Shown piece by piece: positions 25,275 to 35,803 of a stretch of DNA of 64,000 nucleotides. Where the stretch lies: contig NZ_ARYK01000007.1 in assembly GCF_000685275.1 (NCBI RefSeq), forward strand, positions 96,786 through 160,785. Reading direction: 5' to 3'. The position numbers and the translations under genes are program-made. Every line of letters begins with the position of its first letter. The stretch's first letter is position 1. Under the pieces are notes generated by a model. It saw only the letters and a list, made by a program, of their open reading frames with translations. It was not told the DNA's origin and ran no database searches. The DNA is from Hyphomonas johnsonii MHS-2. GTDB taxonomy: Bacteria; Pseudomonadota; Alphaproteobacteria; Caulobacterales; Hyphomonadaceae.

Positions 25275-28148
25275 CTAGTTGCCCGAGCCGCCGAACCGCT
25301 TGGTCACGCTGATCTTGAACGTGCGACCGAACGGGTTGTGCGTGTAGGGATCGTAGTTCAGGTCGAAGGCCGCGAATGGCGGGTCCTCGTCCGTCACGTT
25401 GACCACGGAGAGGCCGAAATCGAACCCTCCGAAGGCTTCCGACTGCAGGCTGTAGTACAGATCGAACGTCGTCTGGCTGTCGATCTTCTCGCCAACACCG
25501 CCACGGGCGGCCGCTGCACGTTCGTCCTTGTAGCTGTCGATATGGCGCATGACGGCCCGGAAGTTGTGATCCCCGAGGCCATAATTGGCGAAGAGGTTCG
25601 CTTTCCATTGCGGCATCGACCGGGTGAAGTTGCCCCGGTTGAACTGGCCGACATAGTCACCACCACCGATTGCCAGACCCTCGACGAAGTAAGGATCAAC
25701 ATCATACTCGATGATGTAGGTGGCGTCGGCACCCACGGCGAACTCTGCATTATTGCTGAGTTCCCAGCTGTTCTGCAGCCGAAGGTCAAGGCCCGACGTC
25801 TTGATGTCAGGGCCGTTCGTGACGTTGGTGCGGACACGCGAAATCGTGCTCGCTGTCGGCGCCATCGGATCGTTGAATGTGATCCGTGCCAGGATGGCAT
25901 CATCATCCGTCGTGGCTGTGGCGAGTGCGGCAACCGCTGCGTTCACAATGTTCGCCTGCTCTTCCACGATGACCGGATCAGAGAAGTCGAAATTGTAATA
26001 GTCGAGCGAGGCAAAGAAGTTGCCCATCTCATAGATGCCACCAAGGTTGAAGCTGAACGCCGATTCCGGCTTCAGGTCCGGATTGCCGAACGTATCGACG
26101 GCCTTGAATGCCGAGGCCGCAGAGATGAACTGCAGCGACGTGCCAACGCCACCCAACTGGTTCAGCGTCGGCCCCTTGAACGAGGTCTGGGCCGAGCCGC
26201 GCAGGGCAAAATTGTCCGTCACGTCCCACTTGGCTGCAATCTTCGGGTCGAAGGTAGAGCCGATATCACCGCCGTAATCCTCGTAACGCACGGCAACCTG
26301 CACGTTGAGGGTATCGTACAGAGGCACCTGCAATTCGCCGAAGATGGCAAAGATCGTCTGGTCTTCGTCCGCCCGCGTCGTGCCGGCAAGGAACGAATAA
26401 GGTCCCGTGCCACCAGGTCCCGGTGTCAGGTCGAGGTCTGTCAGGGCAGACGGGTCCACCTTGTAGCTTTCCCGGCGAACCTGCACGCCAGCAGCCCAGC
26501 CAACCGCGCCGCCAGCAGCCTGGACGTTGCTCTCGCCCGAGAAGACGCCATCAAAGACCAGCAGGTCCGTGTTGGCGATTGTCAGGCTTGGGTCGGTAAT
26601 CCAGTCAGCCAGCGTTGCCGAGTTTTCCAGTCCGGCAACATAGTTCGGGTTTGCTGTACCCGTAACGGCGTTGGCAGGAATGGCGTTCGAGAACGGGTTG
26701 TAATATTCACACCCGCCGGCACCTGGAATGAGCGCCCCGGCATAACCGGCCGCATACGGCACTGTTCCCGTGGCGGGATCGAACCCCGTGTTCGGGTCGG
26801 TACAGACACCGAAACCGCGCAGGGCGGATGTCAGGCCGGTGATATAGGTATCATTGGTTGAACGTTCGCTTTCGGTCGCCGAATAGCTGAGGGCCGCATC
26901 ATAGTGCACGCCATTATCGAAATCGCCGATATAGGAACCGGACAAGCGATAGGTCTCGCTCTTGCGATAGCCTTCCTGTGCGCCGCCTGTACCGGGGAAA
27001 CCACCCCAGCCGAACGAACGGCCGATGAAGAGGGCCCCCACGGACGTGGCCGGGAACGCACCGGGATTGTCAGCAACATATTGCTGGAAACCAGGCGCGC
27101 TTGCCGGCACGAACTGGTTCAGCAGTGCCTGTGGCGGATAGGACGGTGATGTCTTCCAGGTCGGAACGTCCGAAGACGCGTAGAGCGCTTCGAGATGCAA
27201 TTCCGCGCCGTTCGACAGGTTCCGGTTGTATTCGGAGAAGATCTGGTAACGCTCTTCTTCTTCAACCAGGTTGTCGAAATTGGTGAACTGGAAGCGGCAG
27301 GTGCCTGCGACGACGAGACCACCCACGCCTTCGCAACCGCTATCATTCGTTGCACCCTGAATGGGCGTGCCGGCAGGACCGATTGGAACATAATAACCGG
27401 GGTTCGACAGCGTTGACCAGCCGCCGACAGGGTTCTCGTCATATGGCAGGATCGCCCAGTCTTTTTCCGTCAGGCCGACTTCGCTGCGCTTGTTGTAGCC
27501 AACTGATGTCACCCAGCTGAAGTTCTGGCCCTGCAGGCCGTAGGCGGCGGAAAGATCATAGTCGCCGTCGGTCCCCTCGAAGGTGGTAAACGAGCCACCG
27601 ACCTCAAACCCGTCCAGGTCGCGATTGGTGATGAAGTTCACGACGCCGGCGATGGCATCAGAGCCGTACAGCGCCGCAGCACCGTCTTTCAGCACTTCGA
27701 TCCGGCCAATGGCGACGGAAGGAATATTGTTCGTGTCAACAAACAGCTGTGCCTGCTCGCCGATCGAATACGGGTGGTAGGTCTGGCGGTGGCCGTTGAT
27801 CAACACCAGGGTCCGTGCCGGGCCAAGGCCGCGCAGGTTGACGTTCGACGTGCCCTCAAGGCCGTTCGATGCGAACTGGTTGGTCTGGCCGTCAACACCC
27901 GAGGATGGGCCAAGGTTGCGGATCAGTTCGGTGATCGAAGGCTGGCCTTCGAGTTTCAGGTCGGCGGCTGTCAGCACGTCGACGGGCAGCGCTGCGTCTT
28001 CGGGTGTCCCCTGGATGAACGAACCGGTCACCGTGACCGTCGACAATTTTCGGGTGCTGTCACTACCCTCTTCCTGCGCAAATGCCGGCAAAGCCGTCAT
28101 GAGCGCGAGCGCGGATGCGCCCAACACGAGATTGGTCGAAAATTTCAT
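25275..28148 (-). CDS. TonB-dependent outer-membrane receptor, large type
   Basis: This 957-residue receptor has a signal peptide (to ALPAFAQ, about residue 24) and a TonB-box-like LSTVTVTGS. The plug has LPVDVLTAADL, SITELIRNLGPSSGVDGQTN, VNLRGLGPARTLVLINGHRQTY and IGRIEVLKDGAAALYGSDAIAGVVNFIT, the pattern of large receptors in Caulobacterales and sphingomonads. The barrel ends in PFGRTFKISVTKRFGGSGN. Two cysteine pairs in extracellular-loop-like segments (GCEGVGG...GTCRF and CTDPNTG...GGCEYY) may stabilise loops. The ribosome-binding site GGAGG is nine bases upstream of the ATG. Its sequence is clearly different from that of the neighbouring receptor, so this is not a recent duplication. 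Substrate is unknown. Confidence 0.95.
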   Translation of the reverse strand: MKFSTNLVLGASALALMTALPAFAQEEGSDSTRKLSTVTVTGSFIQGTPEDAALPVDVLTAADLKLEGQPSITELIRNLGPSSGVDGQTNQFASNGLEGTSNVNLRGLGPARTLVLINGHRQTYHPYSIGEQAQLFVDTNNIPSVAIGRIEVLKDGAAALYGSDAIAGVVNFITNRDLDGFEVGGSFTTFEGTDGDYDLSAAYGLQGQNFSWVTSVGYNKRSEVGLTEKDWAILPYDENPVGGWSTLSNPGYYVPIGPAGTPIQGATNDSGCEGVGGLVVAGTCRFQFTNFDNLVEEEERYQIFSEYNRNLSNGAELHLEALYASSDVPTWKTSPSYPPQALLNQFVPASAPGFQQYVADNPGAFPATSVGALFIGRSFGWGGFPGTGGAQEGYRKSETYRLSGSYIGDFDNGVHYDAALSYSATESERSTNDTYITGLTSALRGFGVCTDPNTGFDPATGTVPYAAGYAGALIPGAGGCEYYNPFSNAIPANAVTGTANPNYVAGLENSATLADWITDPSLTIANTDLLVFDGVFSGESNVQAAGGAVGWAAGVQVRRESYKVDPSALTDLDLTPGPGGTGPYSFLAGTTRADEDQTIFAIFGELQVPLYDTLNVQVAVRYEDYGGDIGSTFDPKIAAKWDVTDNFALRGSAQTSFKGPTLNQLGGVGTSLQFISAASAFKAVDTFGNPDLKPESAFSFNLGGIYEMGNFFASLDYYNFDFSDPVIVEEQANIVNAAVAALATATTDDDAILARITFNDPMAPTASTISRVRTNVTNGPDIKTSGLDLRLQNSWELSNNAEFAVGADATYIIEYDVDPYFVEGLAIGGGDYVGQFNRGNFTRSMPQWKANLFANYGLGDHNFRAVMRHIDSYKDERAAAARGGVGEKIDSQTTFDLYYSLQSEAFGGFDFGLSVVNVTDEDPPFAAFDLNYDPYTHNPFGRTFKISVTKRFGGSGN

Positions 28149-28340
28149 TGTATTTCCTCCGTTTGTGCCTGTGATGACCCCGGATTATGTTTCCAGGTGT
28201 TTCCCTCACCGACGCCAAGCTTAGACACATCGTGCCCCTGCGATAGGGATGAGTTATGCTGCACTGCAGTAACGCATGGCACCTATGCATTCCAGCAAAG
28301 CCATTGCGAAAGGGTTTGATTTCAGGTCAAAAATGAATGG

Positions 28341-29753
28341 ATGTTGCGCGAATCCCCCTCCACGCCCCCGTTTCTTGCGCTGGCAGACCATTTCGCAGAT
28401 GCGGTAGAACCGATAGAATTTCCCCGCCATGTGTTGCGATTTCGCAACCGTCGCTGGGCGAATGCCGTCGGGCTGGGCGATCTGGACGAACCGCAATGGC
28501 TCGAACACTTCGCGCGCTTCGTTCCGCTGCCCGGAAATCTGCCCCGTCCGCTCGCCCTGCGCTATCACGGCCACCAGTTCGGAACGTACAATCCGCAGCT
28601 CGGCGACGGGCGCGGCTTCCTGTTCGCCCAGGTCCGCGACTCGTCCGGACGCCTGCTTGATCTCGGCACCAAGGGGTCAGGCCAGACGCCCTGGTCCCGG
28701 CGGGGCGACGGGCGCCTCACGCTGAAGGGCGGGGTCCGTGAGGTTCTTGCCGCGAGCTATCTCGAGGCGCTGGGCGTGCACACGTCCAAGCCGTTCTCGC
28801 TCGTCGAGACGGGCGAGCAGCTCCATCGCAATGACGAACCCTCCCCGACCCGGTCCGCCGTCCTCGTGCGCCTGTCGGAAAGCCATGTCCGGTTCGGCAC
28901 GTTCCAGCGCTGCGCCTATTTCGAGGACCGCGAAGGGCTGGCCCGGCTTGTCGATTACTGCGTCGCCGAATTCCACCCGGCCGCCGACGCCCCGGACATG
29001 GCCGCGAAAGCCTGCAACCTGCTCGAACAGGTCACGATCGCCACCGCGCACATGATCGGCCAGTGGATGGCCGCCGGCTTTGTTCACGGCGTCATGAATA
29101 CCGACAATTTCAACGTCACCGGGGAAACCTTCGATTTCGGCCCGTGGCGCTTCCTGCCTGTCTCGGACCCGAATTTCACCGCAGCCTATTTCGACGAGAA
29201 CGGACTCTACCGGTTCGGGCGCCAGCCGACGCAAGGGGCATGGGCGTTGCAGCAACTCGCCTCCGCCCTGCTGCCGCTGGCCGAGGCCGACGACCTCGCC
29301 CGCAGCCTCATCCCCTACGAGACCGCCTACCAGACCGCGTTCGCCGCCCACACGCACCGCCTGCTCGGCCTCTCCAGCGCTGGCGACCTGCCCACCGATC
29401 TCACATTCCTGCAGGCCTTCTTCGGCTGGATGACGCAAAGCGGCGCGTCCTGGCCGCAGGTCTTCTTCGACCTCTATGGCGGCGCGGCAAGCACTGACCG
29501 CATGGCGGCATCACCGCAGGCCGCGCTCTACCAGGCTGGCGATTTCGGTCCGGTCCGCGACGCGCTGGCGGCACGGACGCCCTCGCACCCTGATCGCCTC
29601 TCCCTCCCCTACTTCCAGGCTGCCGCGCCGGTCACCATGCTTGTCGAAGATGTCGAAAGCCTCTGGGACCCGATCGCGGCAGATGATGACTGGTCGGCCT
29701 TCACGGCGAAGCTTGCCCATCTCGAGGCAGCACGGACAGCGCTTGCCCCCTGA
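28341..29753 (+). CDS. selO: Protein adenylyltransferase SelO (YdiU/UPF0061)
   Basis: This 470-residue pseudokinase-fold protein transfers AMP to Ser, Thr or Tyr residues of other proteins and is linked to oxidative-stress responses. Family motifs are YHGHQFGTYNPQLGDGRG near residue 74, LGTKGSGQTPWSRRGDGR near 110, and HGVMNTDNFNVTGETFDFGPW near 250, with the catalytic Asp and metal ligands. Length is close to the family norm (about 480). There is no cysteine near the C-terminus, unlike forms with a redox-active Cys or Sec there. It is divergent from the large TonB receptor and 85 bases ahead of the CoA-transferase gene. Confidence 0.95.
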   Translation: MLRESPSTPPFLALADHFADAVEPIEFPRHVLRFRNRRWANAVGLGDLDEPQWLEHFARFVPLPGNLPRPLALRYHGHQFGTYNPQLGDGRGFLFAQVRDSSGRLLDLGTKGSGQTPWSRRGDGRLTLKGGVREVLAASYLEALGVHTSKPFSLVETGEQLHRNDEPSPTRSAVLVRLSESHVRFGTFQRCAYFEDREGLARLVDYCVAEFHPAADAPDMAAKACNLLEQVTIATAHMIGQWMAAGFVHGVMNTDNFNVTGETFDFGPWRFLPVSDPNFTAAYFDENGLYRFGRQPTQGAWALQQLASALLPLAEADDLARSLIPYETAYQTAFAAHTHRLLGLSSAGDLPTDLTFLQAFFGWMTQSGASWPQVFFDLYGGAASTDRMAASPQAALYQAGDFGPVRDALAARTPSHPDRLSLPYFQAAAPVTMLVEDVESLWDPIAADDDWSAFTAKLAHLEAARTALAP

Positions 29754-29838
29754 CGCGAGGTGCGGTCTTGATCCCGTCCGCCGCCCTCCTCTACCTCACC
29801 CTCACCACGCCCCTGCCACACCCTGACGAGATATTGCC

Positions 29839-31011
29839 ATGACCGACACTTCCGCCTCCGGGCCGCTGGCCGGCCTCCGGATCATCGACATGAGCTCGGT
29901 CGTCCTCGGCCCGCTCGCAACGCTGATCTTCGGTGACCTCGGCGCCGATGTGATCAAGATTGAAGCCGGTCAGGCCGGCAAGGCCGGCGACATGATGCGC
30001 TATGCCGGCGCCTCCCCTACAGGCGATCTCGGCCCGATCTATACGGCCCTGAACCGCAACAAGCGCTCGGTCGTGCTGGATGTGAAGACGGCGGAAGGAA
30101 AGGCGGCACTGACGGCCCTCCTGAAGGATGCCGATGTCTTCTTCCACAATGTCCGCCTTGCTGGCATGGACCGTCTGGGCTTCGGCTACGAGGCCGTGAA
30201 GGCGATCAATCCGGACATCATCTATGTCCACTGCGCCGGCTTCGGGGTTGGCGGCGAATACGAGCACCGCCAGGCGTATGACGACCTGATCCAGGGCGCG
30301 TCAGGCTTTGCCGCCCTCAACGCCATGCGCTCTGGCGGCGCGCCCGAATACGCCCCGTCCCTCGTCGCCGACAAGACGGTCGGCCTGTTCGCCACCTATG
30401 CGACCCTCGCTGCGCTGTTCCACCGCGAGCGCACCGGCCGCGGCCAGTTCGTGCAGGTTCCGATGCTGGAGAGCTTCACCTTCTTCAACCTGGTCGAGAA
30501 CCTGTATGGCGAGACGTTCATCCCGCCCACGGGCGGCCTCGCCTATACCCGCTCGATCAATGCCAATCGCAAGCCATACGCCACCCGGGACGGCTATATC
30601 GGCCTTGTTCCCTATTCCGACCAGCAATGGGCCGAGTTCTTCGCCATCGGCGGCCGGCCCGAAGTTTTCGAAGACCCGCGCTTTTCAACCTACTCGGCCC
30701 GAACCGAACATGTCGGCGAACTTTACGCGCTGATCGAGGAAGTCGCCGCAACCAAGACGACCGACGAATGGCTGGACCTGCTGGACGCAGCCAACATCCC
30801 GGCCATGCGCTACAACACGATGGCCGCCGTGCTGACCGATCCGCACCTGGCCGAAGTCGGCTTCTTCGAAGAGCGCGTGCATGCAAGCGCCGGCCGCTAC
30901 CGCGCGATGAAACATCCTGTCAGTTTCTCGGACAGCCCGGCGTCCATCCGCCGTGATCCGCCCCGCCTCGGCGCGGATACCGAAACCATCCTCGAAAGCC
31001 TTGGCCTCTAG
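29839..31011 (+). CDS. Class III (CaiB/BaiF-type) CoA-transferase
   Basis: This 390-residue enzyme has the normal family length. The N-terminus GPLAGLRIIDMSSVVLGPLATLIFGDLGADVIKIE is diagnostic, and the catalytic aspartate is D148 or D149 in QAYDDLIQGASG. GRGQFVQVPMLE near residue 210 and the C-terminal PRLGADTETILESLGL are family features. It moves CoA between carboxylic acids, so it may activate an acid taken up by the cell. It may be in one transcript with selO. Its TAG overlaps that of the convergent transporter gene in a shared CTAG. Confidence 0.93.
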   Translation: MTDTSASGPLAGLRIIDMSSVVLGPLATLIFGDLGADVIKIEAGQAGKAGDMMRYAGASPTGDLGPIYTALNRNKRSVVLDVKTAEGKAALTALLKDADVFFHNVRLAGMDRLGFGYEAVKAINPDIIYVHCAGFGVGGEYEHRQAYDDLIQGASGFAALNAMRSGGAPEYAPSLVADKTVGLFATYATLAALFHRERTGRGQFVQVPMLESFTFFNLVENLYGETFIPPTGGLAYTRSINANRKPYATRDGYIGLVPYSDQQWAEFFAIGGRPEVFEDPRFSTYSARTEHVGELYALIEEVAATKTTDEWLDLLDAANIPAMRYNTMAAVLTDPHLAEVGFFEERVHASAGRYRAMKHPVSFSDSPASIRRDPPRLGADTETILESLGL

Positions 31012-31931
31012 GCTGCCTTGCGCCCGCCGCCGCCATGGCGGGCCAGCCAGACGCCCCCCAGGATCATTGCGAAGGCTGCCAGCGACGTCCAGCTCTGCAG
31101 CTCGCCGAAGAACACGAACCCCAGGACAGCGGCGACCACCGGGATGGCATAGCCGGTCAGCGACAGGAAGGTTGCCGACGTGCGGACGATCAACAGCATG
31201 TACAGCGCCTGGGCGAACGCCGTCGGCCCAAGACCGAGGCCCACAACCGCCAGCCAGTTGCCCCACCCGGCATTCACGTCACCGGGATCGACCACCAGCG
31301 CCAGTGGCCACGAGACAACCGCGGCCACCGATACGAATGCGGTGGCAAACGGTATGGCCCGCATCAGCGGCGCCCCCCGCGCGATCAGGCTGGACGCGGC
31401 ATACGCCATGGTCGCGCCGAGCAGCATGAGCTGGGCAAGCGCCGTTGCAGAGCCGAGTCCCTTCAGGGCTTCCGGTCCGAACAATAGCGCCACGCCGCCA
31501 AAGCCGATCAGGACGCCGACGACGGAGCTTGCCGACAGACGCTCGTCCTGGAACAGGAAGTGCGCGCCAATCGCCACAAAGATCGGCACGGCGGCTGTGT
31601 AGAGCGCCGCAAGGCTCGAATTGACCGTCTCCTGGGCCGTCGTGATCAGGAAAAAGGGAATGACCGAGCCAACCAGGCCCATGCCGGCAATGGCCGTCCA
31701 ACGCCGCCGGTCAGACAGCGGCGGCAGGTGCTGGCGCACCGCGAACAGGACGCACCAGAGGGCTGCCGCGCCGATCGTCAGGCGACCGGAAATTACCCAT
31801 TCCGCCGGCAGGCCTGCATCGGCATGGCCTTTTTCGACGGCCATGCGAGTCAGCATATAGGCGCCAGCCCAGACCAGGCTGAGCAGCCAGAACAGGCCCC
31901 AGTCCGCGAGGGAGCGGCCAGCCGGTTTCAT
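31008..31931 (-). CDS. EamA/DMT family transporter
   Basis: Starting at 31931 this is a 307-residue protein with ten hydrophobic segments in two EamA repeats. It begins with WGLFWLLSLVWAGAYMLTRMAVE, and GLVGSVIPFFLITTAQETVNSSLAALYTAAVPIFVAIGAHF is a typical fourth-fifth helix region. An in-frame ATG at 31946 is equally possible and would add five residues; the long frame back to 32246 overlaps the divergent gap promoter and is not supported. DMT transporters export amino acids or other small metabolites; the substrate cannot be told. Confidence 0.88.
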   Translation of the reverse strand: MKPAGRSLADWGLFWLLSLVWAGAYMLTRMAVEKGHADAGLPAEWVISGRLTIGAAALWCVLFAVRQHLPPLSDRRRWTAIAGMGLVGSVIPFFLITTAQETVNSSLAALYTAAVPIFVAIGAHFLFQDERLSASSVVGVLIGFGGVALLFGPEALKGLGSATALAQLMLLGATMAYAASSLIARGAPLMRAIPFATAFVSVAAVVSWPLALVVDPGDVNAGWGNWLAVVGLGLGPTAFAQALYMLLIVRTSATFLSLTGYAIPVVAAVLGFVFFGELQSWTSLAAFAMILGGVWLARHGGGGRKAA

Positions 31932-32227
31932 GCCCGCCCGCACCATGAGCGGCGCAATGACAATGCTTTGCCAAGAAAACGACGATTCACCCGGATGGCC
32001 CCTTGATAGCAGGCGGACAGGCAATACAGAGGCCCGGCCCCAAGTCCACTCTAGAATTGCATGGAACTTGCAAGCCGCGCCTATTGAAATCGGCCGCGCG
32101 CAAACGCACTTCCGATAAGTCTCACGCGGCCCTGTGCCATAAGCCCGCCGGGTGGACGCAGGGGCCGCAGCATCGTAAAGGGCCTGCGAAGGCTCAGTTT
32201 TTATCCCGTTTGAGGAGAATATTCGAA

Positions 32228-33238
32228 ATGGCAATACGTGTGGCAATCAATGGATTCGGTCGGATCGGACGTCTCGTCCTGCGCTCTATCATCGAGCATG
32301 ACCGCAAGGACATTGAAGTCGTCGCGATCAATGATCTCGGCCCGGTGGCCACGAACGCCCACCTGTTGCGCTTCGATTCCGTGCATGGTCGCTTCGGTGC
32401 CGACGTCCAGGTCGACGGTGACAAGATCGTGATCAACGGCAAGCCGATCCTCTGCACCGCCATCCGCGATCCGAAAGACCTGCCGCACCGCGAACTCGAC
32501 ATTGATATCGCGATGGAATGTACCGGCATCTTCGCCGACAAGGACAAGGCTTCGGCCCACCTCGCCGCAGGCGCCAAGCGGGTTCTGGTTTCGGCACCGG
32601 CCACCAATGCCGACAAGACCATCGTCTACGGCGTCAATGACGGTTCGATCACCAAGGACGACATGGTCGTCTCCAACGCCTCGTGCACCACCAATTGCCT
32701 GTCGCCTGTCGCCAAGGTCCTCAATGACCTGATCGGCATCGAGAAGGGCATGATGACCACGATCCACTCCTACACCAACGACCAGCCATCGCTCGACCAG
32801 ATGCACAAGGATCTCTACCGGGGCCGCGCTGCCGCCCTTTCAATGATCCCGACGTCGACCGGCGCCGCCAAGGCCGTTGGCCTGGTCCTGCCGGAACTCA
32901 AGGGCAAGCTCGACGGCATCTCGATCCGCGTGCCGACGCCGAATGTCTCGGTCGTTGACCTGAAATTCGTCTCGAAGAAGAAGACAACCCCCGAAGAAAT
33001 CAATGCCGCCATCATCGCCGCCGCCAGCGACGGCCCGATGAAAGGCATCCTTGGCTTCACCGACCAGCCCAACGTCTCGTGCGATTTCATCCATGATGAT
33101 CGCTCGTCGATCTTCCACCTCGACCAGACCAAGGTCATGGACGGCAATTTCGTCTCGATCCTGACCTGGTATGACAATGAGTGGGGCTTTGCGACCCGCA
33201 TGAGCGACACCGCGCTCGTGATGTCGAAATTCCTGTAG
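32228..33238 (+). CDS. gap: Glyceraldehyde-3-phosphate dehydrogenase, type I
   Basis: This 336-residue enzyme starts with [16 protein letters not shown] (NAD-binding), has the catalytic cysteine in [12 protein letters not shown] near residue 155, and ends with the standard [19 protein letters not shown]. The ATG at 32228 is preceded by GAGGAGAAT. It makes 1,3-bisphosphoglycerate in glycolysis, or runs in reverse in gluconeogenesis. pgk follows after 13 bases, forming a gap-pgk operon, with the class I aldolase 276 bases further on. Confidence 0.97.
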   Translation: MAIRVAINGFGRIGRLVLRSIIEHDRKDIEVVAINDLGPVATNAHLLRFDSVHGRFGADVQVDGDKIVINGKPILCTAIRDPKDLPHRELDIDIAMECTGIFADKDKASAHLAAGAKRVLVSAPATNADKTIVYGVNDGSITKDDMVVSNASCTTNCLSPVAKVLNDLIGIEKGMMTTIHSYTNDQPSLDQMHKDLYRGRAAALSMIPTSTGAAKAVGLVLPELKGKLDGISIRVPTPNVSVVDLKFVSKKKTTPEEINAAIIAAASDGPMKGILGFTDQPNVSCDFIHDDRSSIFHLDQTKVMDGNFVSILTWYDNEWGFATRMSDTALVMSKFL

Positions 33239-33251
33239 GAAGCGAACCACG

Positions 33252-34445
33252 ATGAGCTTCAGACGTATCGCCGACGCTGGTGACCTGACCGGCAAGACAG
33301 CCCTCGTGCGCGTGGATTTCAACGTGCCCATGGACAAGGGCCTTGTCACCGACGACACCCGCCTGCGCTCTGCTGTCGACACAGTTCAGACCTTGCGCAC
33401 CCAGGGTGCCAAGGTCGTGCTGTTGGCCCATTTCGGCCGCCCCAAGGGCGAGCGAATTGCCGAGATGAGCCTTGCGCCGATTGCAGGCGCCTTCGCCAAG
33501 GTGCTCGGCTCGAACGTCTCATTCGTGGCAGACTGCAAGGGCGATCACGTCAAGTCGGCCATCGCCGACCTGGCGCCTGCCGGCGTGATCCTGCTCGAAA
33601 ACACGCGCTTCTGCGCGGGTGAGGAAAAGGGCGACATGGCGCTGGCCAAAGAGATCGCCGAACTCGGCGACATCTACGTCAACGACGCCTTCTCGGCCGC
33701 CCACCGCCGCCATGTCTCGACCGCCGTGCTCGCGGAGCTGCTGCCTGCCTATGCCGGCTGCGCCATGGAGCGCGAGCTCGACGCACTCGACAAGGCACTT
33801 GGCACGCCGGTCAAGCCGGTTCTGGCTGTTGTCGGCGGCGCCAAGGTCTCGTCCAAGATCGACCTCCTGAAAAACCTCGTGACGCAGGTCGACGCTCTCG
33901 CGATCGGCGGCGGCATGGCCAATACATTCCTCGCCGCGCGCGGGCATTCAGTTGGTAAGTCACTCTGTGAGCATGATCTGGCAGGCACGGCGCGCGAGAT
34001 CGAAACGATTGCCGGGCAGAATGGCTGCAAGATCCTCCTGCCGGTCGATCTTGTCGTCGCCAGGGACTTCGCCGCCAATGCATCCCACCGCACCTGCGGC
34101 CTGGACGAGGTTGCCGACGACGAAATGATCCTCGATGCAGGCCCGCAAACCGTTATGGCCCTGACTGCTGCCATGGATGCCGCCAAGACCCTGGTCTGGA
34201 ATGGACCGCTCGGCGCCTTCGAACTGAATCCGTTCGACACCGCCACGGTGGCGGCGGCACAGGCTGCTGCCGCGCGCGCCAAGGCCGGACACCTGGTTGC
34301 CGTTGCGGGCGGAGGCGACACGGTCTCCGCGCTCAATCATGCCGGTGTCGCGGGCGACTTCACCTTCGTCTCCACGGCTGGGGGCGCGTTCCTGGAATGG
34401 ATGGAAGGCAAGCCCCTTCCCGGCGTCGACGCCCTGAAAGTCTGA
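33252..34445 (+). CDS. pgk: Phosphoglycerate kinase
   Basis: This 397-residue enzyme has the usual length. [11 protein letters not shown] near residue 20, [10 protein letters not shown] near 57, [14 protein letters not shown] near 113 and [11 protein letters not shown] near 195 are substrate- and hinge-region motifs. WNGPLGAFE and the nucleotide loop [15 protein letters not shown] are near the C-terminus. It transfers phosphate from 1,3-bisphosphoglycerate to ADP. It is 13 bases downstream of gap. Confidence 0.97.
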   Translation: MSFRRIADAGDLTGKTALVRVDFNVPMDKGLVTDDTRLRSAVDTVQTLRTQGAKVVLLAHFGRPKGERIAEMSLAPIAGAFAKVLGSNVSFVADCKGDHVKSAIADLAPAGVILLENTRFCAGEEKGDMALAKEIAELGDIYVNDAFSAAHRRHVSTAVLAELLPAYAGCAMERELDALDKALGTPVKPVLAVVGGAKVSSKIDLLKNLVTQVDALAIGGGMANTFLAARGHSVGKSLCEHDLAGTAREIETIAGQNGCKILLPVDLVVARDFAANASHRTCGLDEVADDEMILDAGPQTVMALTAAMDAAKTLVWNGPLGAFELNPFDTATVAAAQAAAARAKAGHLVAVAGGGDTVSALNHAGVAGDFTFVSTAGGAFLEWMEGKPLPGVDALKV

Positions 34446-34721
34446 CCCTGAATGGCACAGCCTGCGGCATATCGCGCAGGCACCAGGAAATGATAGCGAT
34501 CCCATCTGCGCTGGCCGTCGGCACGCGGAAAAGCCGGCCCCTAGAATTTGGCCAATTGCCGCTTCGATTTGCAGCGCACTGACGAGCTTGAAACCACTGA
34601 ATCCCCCGAAAATAAAGCGATTCAGGCGGGTGCCACCATCAACAGCCGCCCCTGTTGACGCCGGGTTTGGGCACGGTACTTGAAAGCATCTCCTGCAAAC
34701 CAGCAAGCAGGTCCCAGGACA

Positions 34722-35639
34722 ATGAATTTTGACACGGTAATGATCATGGATAATGCAGCAATGGCCGAACAGGCCGCCAAGAAGCCCGGCTTCATCGCGG
34801 CGCTCGACCAGTCGGGCGGCTCGACACCGAAAGCCCTTCGCCTCTACGGAGTCGAGGAAAGCGAATATGCCAACGACGAGGAAATGTTCGGCAAGATTCA
34901 CGAGATGCGCGCACGCATCATCAAGTCTCCCGCCTTCACTGGCGACAAGGTGATGGGCGCGATCCTGTTCGAGCGCACGATGGACGGCGACATCGACGGC
35001 ATCCCGACGGCGCAATACTTGTGGGAAAAGCGGGGTGTCGTGCCCTTCCTGAAAGTTGACAAGGGCCTCGCGGACGAAGCCGACGGCGTTCAGCTGATGA
35101 AGCCGATGCCGGAACTCGACCACTTGCTCGAACGCGCCGTTGCCAAGGGCATTTTCGGCACCAAGATGCGCTCGGTCATCCACGCCGCCAATGCGAAAGG
35201 CATTGCCGCCGTCGTTGCCCAGCAATTCGATGTCGCCCGCCAGATCCTCGGGCATGGCCTGATGCCGATCATCGAACCGGAAGTAACGATCACGATCAAG
35301 GACAAGGCCGAAGCCGAAGACATCCTTCTGGCCGAGATCACCAAGCAGCTCGACGCCCTTCCTGCCGACAGGCAAGTCATGCTGAAACTGTCGCTCCCCG
35401 AAACGGCAAACCAGTACAAGACGCTTTGCGAGCATCCCCGCGTTATGCGCGTTGTGGCCCTGTCAGGCGGCTACAGCCGCCAGGATGCGAACGCGAAACT
35501 GTCCCAGAACACGCGCATGATCGCCAGCTTCTCGCGCGCACTGACCGAAGGCCTTTCAGCCCGGCAAAGCGACGCGGATTTCGATGCAACCCTGGCGGCA
35601 ACGATCGACGACATCTTCCAGGCGTCCCGCGCCGGTTGA
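34722..35639 (+). CDS. Class I fructose-bisphosphate aldolase
   Basis: This protein of about 305 residues has the bacterial class I pattern: [25 protein letters not shown] near the N-terminus, [30 protein letters not shown] with the Schiff-base lysine neighbourhood, and [20 protein letters not shown] is near the C-terminus. It cleaves fructose-1,6-bisphosphate, or condenses triose phosphates in gluconeogenesis. The start is uncertain: ATG at 34722 is chosen, with ATG at 34740 or 34746 possible. It follows pgk by 276 bases, which hold no gene and only a weak TTGACG promoter-like element at 34655. A strong terminator follows. Confidence 0.92.
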   Translation: MNFDTVMIMDNAAMAEQAAKKPGFIAALDQSGGSTPKALRLYGVEESEYANDEEMFGKIHEMRARIIKSPAFTGDKVMGAILFERTMDGDIDGIPTAQYLWEKRGVVPFLKVDKGLADEADGVQLMKPMPELDHLLERAVAKGIFGTKMRSVIHAANAKGIAAVVAQQFDVARQILGHGLMPIIEPEVTITIKDKAEAEDILLAEITKQLDALPADRQVMLKLSLPETANQYKTLCEHPRVMRVVALSGGYSRQDANAKLSQNTRMIASFSRALTEGLSARQSDADFDATLAATIDDIFQASRAG

Positions 35640-35658
35640 TCGTCCACACCATGACTTG

Positions 35659-35686
35659 AAAAGGCGGCCATCAGGCCGCCTTTTTT
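35659..35686 (+). terminator. Intrinsic terminator after the aldolase gene
   Basis: An 11-base stem (AAAAGGCGGCC with GGCCGCCTTTT) closes the loop ATCA and runs into six T at 35681-35686. It ends the glycolytic gene group. Confidence 0.92.
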
Positions 35687-35803
35687 GTGGGGACAATGTG
35701 GGGGAATTGGAGTGGACACACGTCGCGCGTACGGACCATAGTGCCGGTCTCATATTAGCGGCGCCCAACTCAATCGCCCCGCCCCTTGCCAAGGAATGCC
35801 CCG

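Noticed and set aside
28259..28269. Perfect CTGC-N3-GCAG in front of the large TonB receptor
   Set aside because: The motif is short, and no polyester gene is adjacent. Kept only as context for the phaZ site.
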